A stretch of 64,000 nucleotides of DNA, taken from positions 1 to 64,000 of the forward strand of contig JACMNQ010000075.1 of the NCBI GenBank assembly GCA_014378465.1. Direction: 5' to 3'. Positions 1-9,780 of this stretch are shown here, in pieces (within the stretch, counting starts at the first letter, position 1; each line of letters begins with the position of its first letter). Source of the DNA: Oligoflexia bacterium. Its GTDB lineage: Bacteria; Bdellovibrionota; UBA1018. Made by a program: the position numbers and the translations under genes. The notes beneath the pieces were generated by a model. The model was not told where the DNA came from and made no database searches. It worked only from the letters and a program-made list of their open reading frames with translations.

Positions 1-1
1 C

Positions 2-271
2 CTCTCCACCGTTTACGCGAAGCCCCTTCCATCGAGAATGATTGAGCTCCTGAATGCACAGCCCTCTGCGGTGCTCATCACGGTTGAGGACGGTTCGGTG
101 ATCGGCGGCTTCGGACAGCACCTTTTCAGTTCACTTGAGCCCCGTTCCGCTCGGACATTCACCCTGGGGTATCGGGATCATTTCATCCCTCATGGCTCAG
201 TTGGTGATCTCGAAGAGTCTGAAGGGCTTTCCGAAAAAGCGCTTTCCATGAAACTGGCTGAACTTCTATGA
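2..271 (+). CDS. dxs: 1-deoxy-D-xylulose-5-phosphate synthase, C-terminal end (partial)
   Basis: The reading frame is open from the left edge of the window to a TGA at 269-271, so only the last ~89 codons are present. The peptide has the transketolase C-terminal features of DXS: a VTVED-like strand, the IGGFG turn and the GYRDHFIPHG segment shared by DXS proteins. DXS condenses pyruvate and glyceraldehyde 3-phosphate in the cytoplasm as the first step of the non-mevalonate isoprenoid pathway. tlyA follows directly, a pairing common in bacteria. The thiamine-diphosphate-binding N-terminal domains lie outside the window, so completeness cannot be judged. Confidence 0.85.
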   Translation, partial: LSTVYAKPLPSRMIELLNAQPSAVLITVEDGSVIGGFGQHLFSSLEPRSARTFTLGYRDHFIPHGSVGDLEESEGLSEKALSMKLAELL

Positions 272-293
272 CGAGTTTTTGGATGACTCCGTC

Positions 294-1040
294 ATGAGCG
301 TAACCAAAAAAAGGTTGGACCTCATTCTTGTGGACCGTGGACTTGCCATGAGCCGGGAAAGAGCTCAGGCCCTGATCCTGGCAGGCAATGTGCTAGTCGA
401 GGATGTACCGCACACGAAATCAGGGCACCTCATCTCCGTCAGCGCAGTCATCCGGATTCGCGGACAAGATCATCCGTATGTGTCGAGGGGTGGGCTCAAA
501 CTCAAGGCCGCACTTGATGCTTTCAGCATCCCGGTGACAGGTCGCGTGGGGCTCGATGTCGGTGCTTCAACGGGCGGTTTCACCCAGGTGCTGTTGATGG
601 GCGGCGCAGTTAAGGTCTTCGCGGTTGATGTCGGTCACAATCAGATGGATTGGAAAATCCGGCAAGACCCGAAAGTCGTGTGCATTGAGAAAGTGAACGC
701 GAGAAGTCTTGATTTTTCCCTCATCGGTCAAAAAGTTGACATCATTGTCATCGATGTCTCCTTCATCTCGCTCGACAAGATTCTTCCGACACTGCTGCAG
801 TTCGGAACACCTGAAACGGATTGGGTCACGCTCATCAAGCCGCAGTTCGAAGTGGGAAAGGAAAAAGTGGGAAAAGGGGGCATCGTCACTTCAGAAGTCG
901 ACCGTCAGGAAGCGGTCGCCCGCATCCAAACTTTCGGCAAAAGCATTGGCCTCATTCCGCAGGGCTTGATAGACTCTCCCATCACAGGGACACAAGGCAA
1001 CAAGGAGTACCTCTCTTTTTGGAAACTCAAAAGCGATTGA
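294..1040 (+). CDS. tlyA: TlyA-family 2'-O-methyltransferase (16S/23S rRNA)
   Basis: A protein of about 248 residues with an N-terminal S4 RNA-binding domain (KKRLDLILVDRGLAMSRERA, then a VSRGGLKL segment) and an FtsJ-type Rossmann methyltransferase domain. The S-adenosylmethionine loop DVGASTGGFTQ and the motifs DVSFISLDKILP and LIKPQFEVGKEKVGKGGIV are visible. The family methylates ribose in ribosomal RNA; some members were first described as haemolysins. The frame also opens with a TTG at 279, but ATG 294 starts where the S4 domain normally starts. It lies just after dxs, with a gap of about 22 bases, probably in one transcript. Confidence 0.9.
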   Translation: MSVTKKRLDLILVDRGLAMSRERAQALILAGNVLVEDVPHTKSGHLISVSAVIRIRGQDHPYVSRGGLKLKAALDAFSIPVTGRVGLDVGASTGGFTQVLLMGGAVKVFAVDVGHNQMDWKIRQDPKVVCIEKVNARSLDFSLIGQKVDIIVIDVSFISLDKILPTLLQFGTPETDWVTLIKPQFEVGKEKVGKGGIVTSEVDRQEAVARIQTFGKSIGLIPQGLIDSPITGTQGNKEYLSFWKLKSD

Positions 1041-1048
1041 GATCTCAT

Positions 1049-2083
1049 ATGATGACACCACGTCGTACTCGTTCTCCTGCAAAGGCATCCCTGTCAATGA
1101 GCCTCCTTCTGACGCTTTCTTTCTCTGCCTGTTCAAGCGCGAGAAAGCATCAGTCGATTGAGCCTGTACCTGGAGTCCCGATTCCCCAAAGTTCCGAAGT
1201 GATGGGACCCCCTTCTCCCGGCGGCCTGGTTTCAGAAGTGATGGGACCGTCTGCGCCCGCAGATTCCAACTCGACCTATGGTCCTGAACCCATGCTCATC
1301 AAGCCGGTGGTGCTCGTCTTTGGTCCAGGCCTCGCCCGAAGTTTCGCTTATGCAGGAGTGCTCAAGGCACTCCAGGAAGAAAAGATTCCGGTCGGAGCGA
1401 TCATCGCGACGGAAACCGGCTCCCTCATTGGAGCGCTCTATGCGAACAGTGCGACGATCAACAATTTCGAATGGTCACTTTCGAAACTCAAGGATGAAAC
1501 TTTTGCAGGGAAGCGCTCCCTCTTTTCCGGACTTTCAAAAGCCGACCCGGAAAATGAAGGGCTTGACCAGCTACTCGCGCGAACGTTCGGAGAAAAAAAT
1601 CTGACCGGGTTCAAGACTCCGCTTCAGATCGTGCTCCAGAGAGAAAAGACACGGGAAAGTTTTCTCGTCAAAGAAGGCCAGATAAAAGACCTGGTGAGAT
1701 CGGCAATGGCCGTGCCGGGGGTTCTTGCCGCATTCAACAATCTCACTTCCGCAGGCGCATCACGTCCTTTCGCGGTATCAGAGGCGCGGCTTCTTGGCAG
1801 TGGTCCAGTCGTCGTGATCGACGTTCTCAGTCCTGCCGGCGATCAACTTGTCAAAAGCCAGAACATCGCCTTGAAGGATTACATCCAGTCCGCTCGCGGC
1901 GCGGCACTGGACCAGCTCAAGGATGCGGATCTCGTGATCACTCCGAATCTCAGTGGACTGGGTTTTGAGGACTATCAGAAAAAGAACGACATCATTTTCC
2001 GAGGAAAAAAAGCTGCACTCGCGCAGCAGGAAGCCATCCGGCATTTAGTGGGTCTGCCCCCAAAAGAGAAGAATCATGACTGA
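1049..2083 (+). CDS. Patatin-like lipoprotein lacking the catalytic dyad
   Basis: 344 residues. The N-terminus has a signal sequence ending in a cysteine at about residue 28 (SFSAC), suggesting a lipoprotein, although Phe at -3 is not the usual lipobox residue. A Pro/Ser-rich linker with two SEVMGP repeats follows. The fold core resembles bacterial patatins (GPGLARSFAYAGVLKAL, then GALYA). However, the nucleophile elbow GxSxG reads ATETG (Glu at residue 122 for Ser) and no DGG/DGA motif precedes the VVVIDV strand. It is therefore probably a non-hydrolytic patatin-fold protein of the envelope. The frame is open further upstream, but ATG 1049 gives a signal peptide and avoids overlap with tlyA. 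It overlaps the next gene by 8 bases. Confidence 0.75.
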   Translation: MMTPRRTRSPAKASLSMSLLLTLSFSACSSARKHQSIEPVPGVPIPQSSEVMGPPSPGGLVSEVMGPSAPADSNSTYGPEPMLIKPVVLVFGPGLARSFAYAGVLKALQEEKIPVGAIIATETGSLIGALYANSATINNFEWSLSKLKDETFAGKRSLFSGLSKADPENEGLDQLLARTFGEKNLTGFKTPLQIVLQREKTRESFLVKEGQIKDLVRSAMAVPGVLAAFNNLTSAGASRPFAVSEARLLGSGPVVVIDVLSPAGDQLVKSQNIALKDYIQSARGAALDQLKDADLVITPNLSGLGFEDYQKKNDIIFRGKKAALAQQEAIRHLVGLPPKEKNHD

Positions 2084-4772
2084 CGAAAAAAAAACTCATG
2101 GAGTGAGCTGGGCCATTCGATCCCTGTTCATTCTGATGTTGGCCGGAACGCTTCTGGTGGCACTGCTGGGCGGAGTCCTTTACTGGCACTTTTCACAGAA
2201 CCTGCCTGAGATCATCACCGTGGCGGATTACCGTCCTCTGACGGTCACTCGAATTTACGCAACAGGTTCGGCCGCCACCACTGCAAATGATCTTCTGCCG
2301 AAGACGGTGCCCATTCCGCAACCCTCTGCATCGCCTGTCGCTCTGGCGCCGGGAGCGGTCGCGCCAGCGGCCATTCCGTCTGGCGGCAATGCCACTTTGA
2401 TCGGTGAATTCTACAAGGAACGTCGTTATGTCATCCCTTACGACAAGATTCCTGAAGTGGTCGTGCAGGCATTCATCTCGGCTGAGGATGATACCTTCTT
2501 CACTCATCAGGGCGTGAACGTGGCGTCGATCATTCGAGCCAGCATCGCCAACGCGAAAGCGGGGCATGTCGTTCAGGGGGGGAGCACGATCACGCAGCAG
2601 GTCGCCAAATCCCTTCTGATCGCTCCTGAAAAGGGGATCGCAGAAAAGACCTTGGGTCGAAAGATCAGGGAACTCATTCTTTCGAGCCGGATTGAGCACA
2701 ATCTCACGAAGCAGCAGATTCTCTATCTCTACCTCAATCAGATCTACCTGGGCCATGGAGCCTATGGCGTGCAGGCCGCGACGAATGCCTATTTTGCGAA
2801 AGACGTTTCCAAAATCACGATCGCTGAAGCCGCCATGCTTGCCGGGATGCCACAGGCTCCAGGAAAATACAGCCCCCTGCTGAGTCCGAAGCGCGCCAAA
2901 GAGCGGCAACTCTACGTGCTTCGCCGCATGTATGAGAACAAATACATCACGCAGACCCAGATGACTGAAGCCGCAGGTCAGGGCCTTCACGTTTATGAAG
3001 AAGAGGACCTCAACGGCAAGTACAGTGGTTACCTCACTGAGCACATCCGCCGGCATCTGGTAGAAAAATTCGGCGACAAGGCGGTCTATGAAGATGGACT
3101 GATCGTGACGACCCCGGCGTCCGCGGACCTCATGATTGCCGCGCGCAAGAATCTGCGTGAGGGACTCAGGGTCGTTGACAAGCGCACGGGATACCGGGGA
3201 GCGCTCAAGCACCTGAAGGACGATCAGGAAATCGAGAAGGAGCTCAAAGCGCAGCGCACTTCTCAGGTCAATAAAAAGCTCGGCTATCAGGTTCTCACTC
3301 CCGACGGCAAGCTGGACCCAATTGCCTCCCTCAAGTCAGCCGGACTGGCCAATGAGTCCGACCTCCTCAGTGAGGATGAAGTCTACCCAGCCGTGGTCAC
3401 CGGCGTTGATGATGCCAAAAAAATCGCAAGTGTGATGATGGGCGCGAACCGCGCTGAACTTCCTCTGTCCACAATGAAGTGGGCCAAACGCCCTGAGCCG
3501 AGCGTTCCTTCGAAAGTTCTGCAGAAGGGCGACCTGATCCTTGTCAAGCCGACCAGGATCGCCGCCGACACTGTTCAGGTAGCTCTCGAACAGGAGCCTC
3601 AGGTGCAAGGCGCGATCTTCTCAATGGATACTCGTGGGAACGTCCTGGCGATGGAAGGCGGCTATGATTTTCAGAAGTCCGAATTCAACCGCGCGATTCA
3701 GGCCCTTCGTCAGCCCGGCTCGGCGTTCAAGCCCATCATTTTCACGGCAGCGATCGAGAAGGGGATGACCCCGGCCTCGATCATCGTGGATGCCCCGATC
3801 GTCTATGAAGACAAAGAGACTGGAAAGTGGAAGCCTGGCAATTATGAAGAGAAGTTCTATGGAGACACCACACTCCGCAGTGCGCTGATCAAATCCAGAA
3901 ATGTTCCAACGATCAAGATCGTGCGGGCGATCCAGATTCCGCACCTCATTGATTTCGCACACCGGATGGGAATGACCACGCAGTTTCCAAACGATCTTTC
4001 CATCTCGCTCGGAAGCGGCACCATTTCGCTGGCCGAGCTGACGAAAGTATACGCGATCTACCCGAGACTTGGACGCAAGGTGGAGCCCGCCTTCTATTCC
4101 CAGATCAAGAGTCGGGATGGAAAAGTGCTGGAAGAGTACAAACCCAAGTCCGCGATCGATCTGAGCCGTTTTTCTTCTCCGCAGCCCATGGTCGCGACCA
4201 ATGGACAGCCTGCGCCCGAACCGTCGCCCGGGGCCTCTCCCCTGGCCGTCAGCACTGCAACGACCTACCCGCTTGTCGATGATCCGGATCAGGTACTGGA
4301 TCCACGCGTGGCTTTCATCGGATCGCATCTCATGAAAGAAGTCGTGAGCTATGGGACCGGCCATGAAGCCAAGGCGCTGGGTCGCCCAGCGGCTGGAAAA
4401 ACGGGAACCACCAATGACTACATTGATGCCTGGTTCATGGGATTTACTCCGCAAGTGATCACGGGTGTTTGGGTCGGTTACGACAATTCGAAGAGTATCG
4501 GCCCTTCTGAAACAGGCGCCCGTGCGGCCTTGCCAATCTGGCTCGGTTTCATGAAAGAGGCCGTCAAACAATACTCGGAGGAAGAATTTACCGTGCCGCC
4601 TGGAGTGGTGTTCGCGAACATCGATCCTCTGAGCGGCAAGCTGTTGCCATCCAACTCCTCGATTTCAATCAAAGAAGCTTTCATTGAAGGAACTCAGCCG
4701 ACTGAAACGAGTGCGACCGGCACCAAGAACGCAAAATCACAGAGCGAATTTTTTAAAGAAGACATCGAATAA
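2076..4772 (+). CDS. mrcA: Class A penicillin-binding protein (PBP1A type)
   Basis: 898 residues; builds peptidoglycan in the periplasm by glycan polymerisation and peptide cross-linking. A single membrane anchor is at about residues 15-39. The glycosyltransferase-51 domain shows EDD at 137-139, QGGSTITQQ from 167 and the QIYLGHGAYG segment. The transpeptidase domain has SxxK (S549, K552), SRN (607-609) and KTGT (775-778). An extra segment between the domains (residues ~370-500) matches the OB-like insertion of PBP1A rather than PBP1B. A Pro/Ala-rich stretch follows the anchor (~80-105) and another lies around 707-725. The start overlaps the patatin-like gene, implying translational coupling. 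The gene symbol is assigned by similarity only. Confidence 0.93.
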   Translation: MTDEKKTHGVSWAIRSLFILMLAGTLLVALLGGVLYWHFSQNLPEIITVADYRPLTVTRIYATGSAATTANDLLPKTVPIPQPSASPVALAPGAVAPAAIPSGGNATLIGEFYKERRYVIPYDKIPEVVVQAFISAEDDTFFTHQGVNVASIIRASIANAKAGHVVQGGSTITQQVAKSLLIAPEKGIAEKTLGRKIRELILSSRIEHNLTKQQILYLYLNQIYLGHGAYGVQAATNAYFAKDVSKITIAEAAMLAGMPQAPGKYSPLLSPKRAKERQLYVLRRMYENKYITQTQMTEAAGQGLHVYEEEDLNGKYSGYLTEHIRRHLVEKFGDKAVYEDGLIVTTPASADLMIAARKNLREGLRVVDKRTGYRGALKHLKDDQEIEKELKAQRTSQVNKKLGYQVLTPDGKLDPIASLKSAGLANESDLLSEDEVYPAVVTGVDDAKKIASVMMGANRAELPLSTMKWAKRPEPSVPSKVLQKGDLILVKPTRIAADTVQVALEQEPQVQGAIFSMDTRGNVLAMEGGYDFQKSEFNRAIQALRQPGSAFKPIIFTAAIEKGMTPASIIVDAPIVYEDKETGKWKPGNYEEKFYGDTTLRSALIKSRNVPTIKIVRAIQIPHLIDFAHRMGMTTQFPNDLSISLGSGTISLAELTKVYAIYPRLGRKVEPAFYSQIKSRDGKVLEEYKPKSAIDLSRFSSPQPMVATNGQPAPEPSPGASPLAVSTATTYPLVDDPDQVLDPRVAFIGSHLMKEVVSYGTGHEAKALGRPAAGKTGTTNDYIDAWFMGFTPQVITGVWVGYDNSKSIGPSETGARAALPIWLGFMKEAVKQYSEEEFTVPPGVVFANIDPLSGKLLPSNSSISIKEAFIEGTQPTETSATGTKNAKSQSEFFKEDIE

Positions 4773-4808
4773 GTCCGAAAAAACCTATTGAAAGAGGGTA
4801 CACTTTCG

Positions 4809-5711
4809 ATGGGGAGTATTCGACTGCGCAGTTCATTATCGTTATCTGTCGTTGTTCACGTCTTTTTCGTCGTCATCTGGGCGATGTGGTTTCACTCGGT
4901 TAGCCAGCGGACAGCTGATCTTTCAGCCAGACGCGTGACTCTGATTGAAATCGAGCCTCTGAAAAAGAAGTCGGACCTTCGCGACGATCAATCTCACAAG
5001 ATCGTCCAGACTGACGCTGGCAAAAGAACTGAAACCCCGGCTCCGGATGCATTTCTTGGCGAGCACACCCAGACCGTGGACCGTCAGACGGTTTCAAAGA
5101 ACCGCCTCACTCAGACCGGCGGGAAGACCCAGACGCAGGCTCACAAGCATTCTGAAGCTTCAAAATCTCAAATCAAAAGTGCCGCCAGTCCCGATGTGAC
5201 GGTCGTCGCCAATCATGACGGAGCCCTCAGTAAATTCGGTGTCGCGATCCTGCCTCCTCTCGGAAGCAAGCAGAAACAGAATGAACAGGCTGAGCAATCG
5301 GACTCTCCCCTATCAGCGGCCACCGCACAGGATTACGTCAAAGGATTCAAAGAATCCGAGAAGACCGCACTCAATACGAAGGAATATATTTTCTACGGAT
5401 ACTTTCAGCGCATACGCCAGAGACTCGACTGGGCCTGGGACAAGAGCCTGAGAGCGCAGCTCCACAAGATCTACAAGCGCGGACGCCAGCTGGCCAGTGA
5501 CATGGATCACACGACTCGGATCATGGTCACCCTCAATCAGGCGGGTGAAGTGGTAGCGGTTCAAATCGTCGAGGAGTCCGGTACTCATGACTTGGATGAT
5601 GCAGCGATTCGGGCATTCAACGAAGCCGGTCCCTTTCCCAATCCACCCAAAGGGATTGTGGATGCTCAGGGCAAGATTCAGATTCGCTGGGATTTCGTGC
5701 TCAAGACTTAA
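4809..5711 (+). CDS. TonB-like energy-transducing protein
   Basis: About 300 residues with a single N-terminal membrane segment (SLSLSVVVHVFFVVIWAMWF), a charged Gln/Lys/Thr-rich periplasmic linker and a C-terminal TonB domain. In the latter, MVTLNQAGEVVAVQIVEESG, the DLDDAAIRAFNEAGPFPNPP segment and a terminal WDFVLK strand are typical. Proteins of this class couple ExbB/ExbD or act as TolA/TonB homologues across the periplasm; no exbBD is present here. ATG 4809 is preceded by AGAGGG about 11 bases upstream; a TTG at 4788 is the alternative. Its TAA shares TTAA with the stop codon of the converging gene. Confidence 0.8.
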   Translation: MGSIRLRSSLSLSVVVHVFFVVIWAMWFHSVSQRTADLSARRVTLIEIEPLKKKSDLRDDQSHKIVQTDAGKRTETPAPDAFLGEHTQTVDRQTVSKNRLTQTGGKTQTQAHKHSEASKSQIKSAASPDVTVVANHDGALSKFGVAILPPLGSKQKQNEQAEQSDSPLSAATAQDYVKGFKESEKTALNTKEYIFYGYFQRIRQRLDWAWDKSLRAQLHKIYKRGRQLASDMDHTTRIMVTLNQAGEVVAVQIVEESGTHDLDDAAIRAFNEAGPFPNPPKGIVDAQGKIQIRWDFVLKT

Positions 5712-6040
5712 CCGGGCTGAGACTTCAGGCGGTCCACACCTTCATGAAAAATATACTCTGACCAGATTCGGTCCACTTTCCGAAATGCCTGGATCACGCT
5801 TTCGGCAGCTTCGCGCTCGCTGATGCCCTGTTCCTGGGAAAGCTGATGAATAGAGGATAAAATCGCTTTGAAAGCTCGACCCTGCATCAGGGTATAGAGC
5901 TCCGCGCTGAAGTCCTTCATTTCCTGCTCACGCGTTGAAATCAAAGCGGTATTAAAAACTCGAGCTAAATCCTCAACAGAAGGGGCCATCGATTCAGACT
6001 CTGATTGGGTTTGAACATTAATTTTAGCGGCAGTGCTCAT
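5708..6040 (-). CDS. Conserved-looking small helical protein, function unknown
   Basis: 110 residues, mostly predicted helical and acidic, with no signal peptide or membrane segment. The N-terminal ~20 residues are Ser/Glu/Gln-rich and probably disordered. The rest (VEDLARVFNTALISTREQEM and onward) reads like a helical bundle. I recognise no family. It converges on the TonB-like gene, and the two stop codons overlap within one TTAA. Between its start and gcvP on the other strand there are 265 bases. Confidence 0.55.
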   Translation of the reverse strand: MSTAAKINVQTQSESESMAPSVEDLARVFNTALISTREQEMKDFSAELYTLMQGRAFKAILSSIHQLSQEQGISEREAAESVIQAFRKVDRIWSEYIFHEGVDRLKSQPG

Positions 6041-6168
6041 ATGGATAAAACTTCGGGGTAAAACTTTAGGTCACGTTTTGAACGAATCAACTGAAGCAAC
6101 AGAGCCGCTCAGCGTGCAGAGTGGATGCATTTGTCTAAGGTGATCGCTGAGAAGGGGGAAAATAACCG

Positions 6169-6206
6169 ATCCGGGAATTTGTACAAGGGCTGATCCGGAT
6201 TTTTTT
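6169..6206 (+). terminator. Hairpin with T-run upstream of gcvP
   Basis: ATCCGG (6169-6174) can pair with CCGGAT (6195-6200) across a 20-base loop, followed by seven T. It lies 100 bases before the gcvP ATG on the same strand. It could end + strand read-through or act as an attenuator in the gcvP leader. The stem is only six pairs, so this is tentative. Confidence 0.3.
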
Positions 6207-6305
6207 GGTCAAGAGAAAAGCAGAACGCTGGTGAAAAAACTCGAGACTTGGTAAGCTACTGTAAAAAATTACCTATTTTCATTTGAGCCTCTTCTGGGAG
6301 ATTCC

Positions 6306-9221
6306 ATGACCACTCACACGACCCGCTCTGCGATTAAACTCAGTGCTTCAACTCTTGAACCCACTGACTCATTCATTCATCGCCACGTTGGGCCGACGTC
6401 ATCTGAGATCACGGAGATGCTCGAGACTCTTGACTTGCCGTCACTCGACGCACTGGTGGACGCCACAGTGCCCAAACGGATCCGTCTCACGCGCGAAATG
6501 AAAACTGGCGCGCCCCGAGGCGAAAGCGACGTCTTGAATGAACTCAAACAGATCGCTTCGCAAAATCAGATTTTCAGATCTTACCTGGGCATGGGGTATT
6601 CAGACTGCATCACGCCTCCAGTGATTCAGCGTAATATTCTTGAAAATCCAGGCTGGTACACCCAGTACACGCCCTATCAGGCCGAAATCGCTCAGGGTCG
6701 ACTTGAGGCGCTCCTCAACTTCCAGACGATGGTGATGGATCTGACCGCGATGGAGATCGCAAACGCATCGCTTCTGGACGAAGGTACGGCAGCCGCCGAA
6801 GCGATGGCGATGGCTTTTGGTCTCAAGGGAGGAGTGAAGGGGATCGAAGGCGCTCGGTCCTTCTTCGTCTCAGAAGCCTGCCATCCCCAGACCATCGACG
6901 TCGTGAAGACACGTGCCGAGTCCTTTGGGATCAATGTGGTCGTGGGCGATCATCGCAAATTTGATTTCACCACACCCGTCTTCGGGGTACTCATTCAGTA
7001 TCCTGCCACGGACGGCACCGTGTTCGACTATGAAGCCTTCATTTGCCAGGCTCATGAAAAAGACGCACTCGTCGTGATGGCATCCGACTTCCTGAGTCTT
7101 GCCCTGCTCAAAGCCCCGGGCGAACTCGGGGCTGATATGGCAATCGGATCCACCCAGCGCTTCGGCGTACCGATGGGTTACGGCGGTCCACATGCCGCAT
7201 ATCTTGCGACGAAAGACGCATTCAAGCGCAACCTGCCCGGGCGACTCGTCGGACTTTCAAAAGACTCTCAGGGAAAGCCCGCGATCCGCCTGGCCCTTCA
7301 GACCCGCGAGCAGCACATCCGCAGGGACAAGGCGACCAGCAACATCTGCACGGCGCAGGTTCTGCTTGCGATCATGGCTTCGATGTACGCGGTTTATCAT
7401 GGCCCCAAAGGAATCCGTCAGATCGCTGAACGAGTGCATGCCCTCACTTGCGTGCTTGCTGAGGGCCTCAAACGTCTGGGCTACACCACCCAGGATAACT
7501 TCTTTGACACTTTGCGTGTGAACCTTGGAGGCACAAAGCTTTCAGACGTCATGTCGGCCGCCAAAGGGCATAAGATCAACCTGCGTGCGATTGATGGCCA
7601 GACCGTGGGAATCGCCCTCGATGAAACCGTGACCACGAAGGACCTTGCAGATCTTTTCAAAGTCTTCTCACCGCTCAAGGCACTGGATTTCAAGGTCTCC
7701 GATCTGACCGCGAAGATCGAGTCAAGATTGGGTGAAAAGAATGAGAGAACTTCCAAGTTCCTCACTCATCCCGTGTTCAATACCTATCATTCAGAAACTG
7801 AAATGCTGCGCTACCTGAGCAAACTGCAGTCTCGAGACCTGTCGCTGGCCCAGTCCATGATCCCACTGGGCTCGTGCACCATGAAGCTCAACGCGACTTC
7901 GGAAATGCTGCCGGTCACCTGGCCGGAGTTCGGCAAGTTGCACCCTTTCATTCCGCTTGAGCAGGCCAAAGGCTATATGATTCTTCTTGAACGCCTACAG
8001 GCTCAGCTTTCAGAGATCACCGGCTTCAAGGGGATTTCACTGCAGCCCAACGCCGGATCGCAGGGAGAATACGCCGGTCTCATGGTCATCAGAAAATTTC
8101 ATCAGAGCAAAGGTGATCATCACCGCAATGTCTGCTTGATCCCACAGTCCGCTCACGGAACCAACCCCGCGAGTGCGGCGATGGCCGGAATGAAAGTCGT
8201 CGTGACTGCCTGTGATACCTTTGGCAACATCGACATCGCGGACCTTCGCTCCAAGGCCGAACAGCACAAACAGGATCTTGCGGCTTTGATGGTGACTTAC
8301 CCCTCCACTCACGGTGTTTTTGAAGAAGGCATCACTGAGATCTGCGACATCATCCACCAGAATGGCGGTCAGGTCTACATGGACGGCGCCAACATGAACG
8401 CACAGGTCGGCCTCTGTCGTCCCGGCGACTTTGGTCCGGACGTCTGTCACCTCAATCTGCACAAGACCTTCTGCATCCCGCATGGCGGCGGAGGCCCGGG
8501 CATGGGTCCGATCGGGGTCAAAGAACATCTCATTTCATTTTTGCCCAACCATCCCGTGATTCCGACCAGCACTGAACACGCCGTGGGGGCAATCTCGGCA
8601 GCTCCTTGGGGCAGCGCAAGCATTCTTCCGATTTCCTATGTCTACATCGCGATGATGGGTGGCGAAGGCCTCAAGCTTGCGACTCAGGTTGCGATCCTGA
8701 ATGCCAATTACATCGCTCATCGCCTGGAGTCTCACTATCCTGTGCTTTACCGCGGGAAGACTGGACATGTGGCGCACGAGTGCATCATTGACCTTCGCCC
8801 GTTGAAAGTGAAGAGCGGAGTCGAGGTCGAAGACGTGGCCAAGAGACTGATGGATTACGGCTATCACGCCCCGACGGTTTCGTTTCCGGTTCCAGGCACG
8901 ATGATGATCGAGCCTACGGAAAGCGAATCCAAAAAGGAGATGGACCGCTTCTGCGATGCGATGATCTCCATTCGGAAAGAAATCGCGGACATTGAAATGG
9001 GCAAGGCCGACCAGAAGAACAACGTTCTGAAGAACGCGCCTCATACCGCAGAGATGCTCACGAAGACGGAGTGGAACTATCCCTACCCGCGAGAGATGGC
9101 CGCCTTCCCTGCGGCTTGGACGCGTGAATTCAAATTCTGGCCGTCGGTAGCGAGAATCGACAACGTGTACGGCGAGCGCAACCTCGTCTGTTCGTGCCCG
9201 CCCATTGAAGATTACGCCTGA
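6306..9221 (+). CDS. gcvP: Glycine dehydrogenase (decarboxylating), single-chain P protein
   Basis: 971 residues, the full-length homodimeric form with both PLP-fold halves. The pyridoxal-phosphate lysine is K720 in [16 protein letters not shown]. The [17 protein letters not shown] start, EAMAMAFG, the [14 protein letters not shown] segment and [12 protein letters not shown] are all present. The enzyme decarboxylates glycine and passes the aminomethyl group to lipoylated GcvH in the cytoplasm. It stands apart from gcvH, gcvT and folD, which lie 2 kb downstream on the opposite strand, so it must have its own promoter. The spacing to the preceding gene (265 bases) leaves room for a regulated leader. 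Confidence 0.97.
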   Translation: MTTHTTRSAIKLSASTLEPTDSFIHRHVGPTSSEITEMLETLDLPSLDALVDATVPKRIRLTREMKTGAPRGESDVLNELKQIASQNQIFRSYLGMGYSDCITPPVIQRNILENPGWYTQYTPYQAEIAQGRLEALLNFQTMVMDLTAMEIANASLLDEGTAAAEAMAMAFGLKGGVKGIEGARSFFVSEACHPQTIDVVKTRAESFGINVVVGDHRKFDFTTPVFGVLIQYPATDGTVFDYEAFICQAHEKDALVVMASDFLSLALLKAPGELGADMAIGSTQRFGVPMGYGGPHAAYLATKDAFKRNLPGRLVGLSKDSQGKPAIRLALQTREQHIRRDKATSNICTAQVLLAIMASMYAVYHGPKGIRQIAERVHALTCVLAEGLKRLGYTTQDNFFDTLRVNLGGTKLSDVMSAAKGHKINLRAIDGQTVGIALDETVTTKDLADLFKVFSPLKALDFKVSDLTAKIESRLGEKNERTSKFLTHPVFNTYHSETEMLRYLSKLQSRDLSLAQSMIPLGSCTMKLNATSEMLPVTWPEFGKLHPFIPLEQAKGYMILLERLQAQLSEITGFKGISLQPNAGSQGEYAGLMVIRKFHQSKGDHHRNVCLIPQSAHGTNPASAAMAGMKVVVTACDTFGNIDIADLRSKAEQHKQDLAALMVTYPSTHGVFEEGITEICDIIHQNGGQVYMDGANMNAQVGLCRPGDFGPDVCHLNLHKTFCIPHGGGGPGMGPIGVKEHLISFLPNHPVIPTSTEHAVGAISAAPWGSASILPISYVYIAMMGGEGLKLATQVAILNANYIAHRLESHYPVLYRGKTGHVAHECIIDLRPLKVKSGVEVEDVAKRLMDYGYHAPTVSFPVPGTMMIEPTESESKKEMDRFCDAMISIRKEIADIEMGKADQKNNVLKNAPHTAEMLTKTEWNYPYPREMAAFPAAWTREFKFWPSVARIDNVYGERNLVCSCPPIEDYA

Positions 9222-9244
9222 ACTGCAGTTTAGTGAACTGTAGT
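9222..9244 (+). terminator. Hairpin directly after gcvP
   Basis: ACTGCAGTT (9222-9230) pairs with AACTGTAGT (9236-9244) with one G-U pair and a 5-base loop, starting right after the gcvP stop codon. No T-run follows, so a Rho-independent terminator is only possible; it may protect the 3' end of the mRNA. Confidence 0.3.
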
Positions 9245-9265
9245 GTAATGGAATGAGCCGGGAGT

Positions 9266-9496
9266 TCAGCCCGCCTCAGACAGACCGTAGGATCGATGGC
9301 GGAGATAGTGGTCTCCGCTCTTTCGGATCACCACGACTTCGTCGTTGTTTTTCAAATGCGTCAGCAGACTCTGGAACGTGAATTTTTCGATTCCGAGATG
9401 TTTCTGGAGGTCGGACTGGCGGCACTCCGGATGATCTTCGAGAAATAAAACCGCGGCGGAATAGGGACTCTGCAACTTTTCAGGAAGGTTACTCAT
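9266..9496 (-). CDS. Small winged-helix DNA-binding-like protein
   Basis: 76 residues. The pattern helix (YSAAVLFLEDHP), helix-turn-helix (CRQSDLQKHLGI, then KFTFQSLLTHLK) and two-strand wing (EVVVIRKSGDHYLRH) is that of a compact winged-helix domain. I infer a small transcription factor; no family name can be given. An 8-base perfect inverted repeat (9487-9512) straddles its start codon and may be its own operator. No clear ribosome binding site is visible. It lies between gcvP and an exported protein, convergent with gcvP. Confidence 0.6.
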   Translation of the reverse strand: MSNLPEKLQSPYSAAVLFLEDHPECRQSDLQKHLGIEKFTFQSLLTHLKNNDEVVVIRKSGDHYLRHRSYGLSEAG

Positions 9497-9512
9497 GAAT
9501 AAAAGAGTAACC
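9487..9512. promoter_or_regulatory. Inverted repeat over the winged-helix gene start
   Basis: GGTTACTC (9487-9494) and GAGTAACC (9505-9512) form a perfect 8-base inverted repeat with a 10-base spacer that contains most of the start codon of the 76-residue winged-helix gene (ATG at 9496-9494 on the minus strand). It could be an autoregulatory operator or an mRNA hairpin that hides the start. Confidence 0.45.
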
Positions 9513-9780
9513 GGGTTTTTTCAGGCTGAAGATGAGTCATTTTTGACATTGCCCAAGTTTTATCGCGGGCTGTGACCTGCACTCACCAGAATCGGAAATT
9601 TGAACTGTCGACATTCTGTACAGTTGCCATTCATCTGGTCTTCTTCATCGGCGCGCTTGTCTTTAGGTAGCCAATATATCGGCCTATTTCGCCTGGCACA
9701 GCCCGTGTAAGGATCAGGCTCAAGAGAGAAAACTCAAAAGTCGAAGGACCGCCTTTTGTTGAAACAGAGAAGAGGAAGTC

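Noticed and set aside
2193-3212. Long minus-strand frame inside the PBP gene
   Set aside because: It is antisense to a clearly conserved protein, has an Arg/His-rich composition typical of shadow frames and no start site.
6041-6305. Glycine riboswitch in front of gcvP
   Set aside because: The conserved paired-aptamer core bases of the glycine riboswitch could not be found; only a short hairpin with a T-run is visible.
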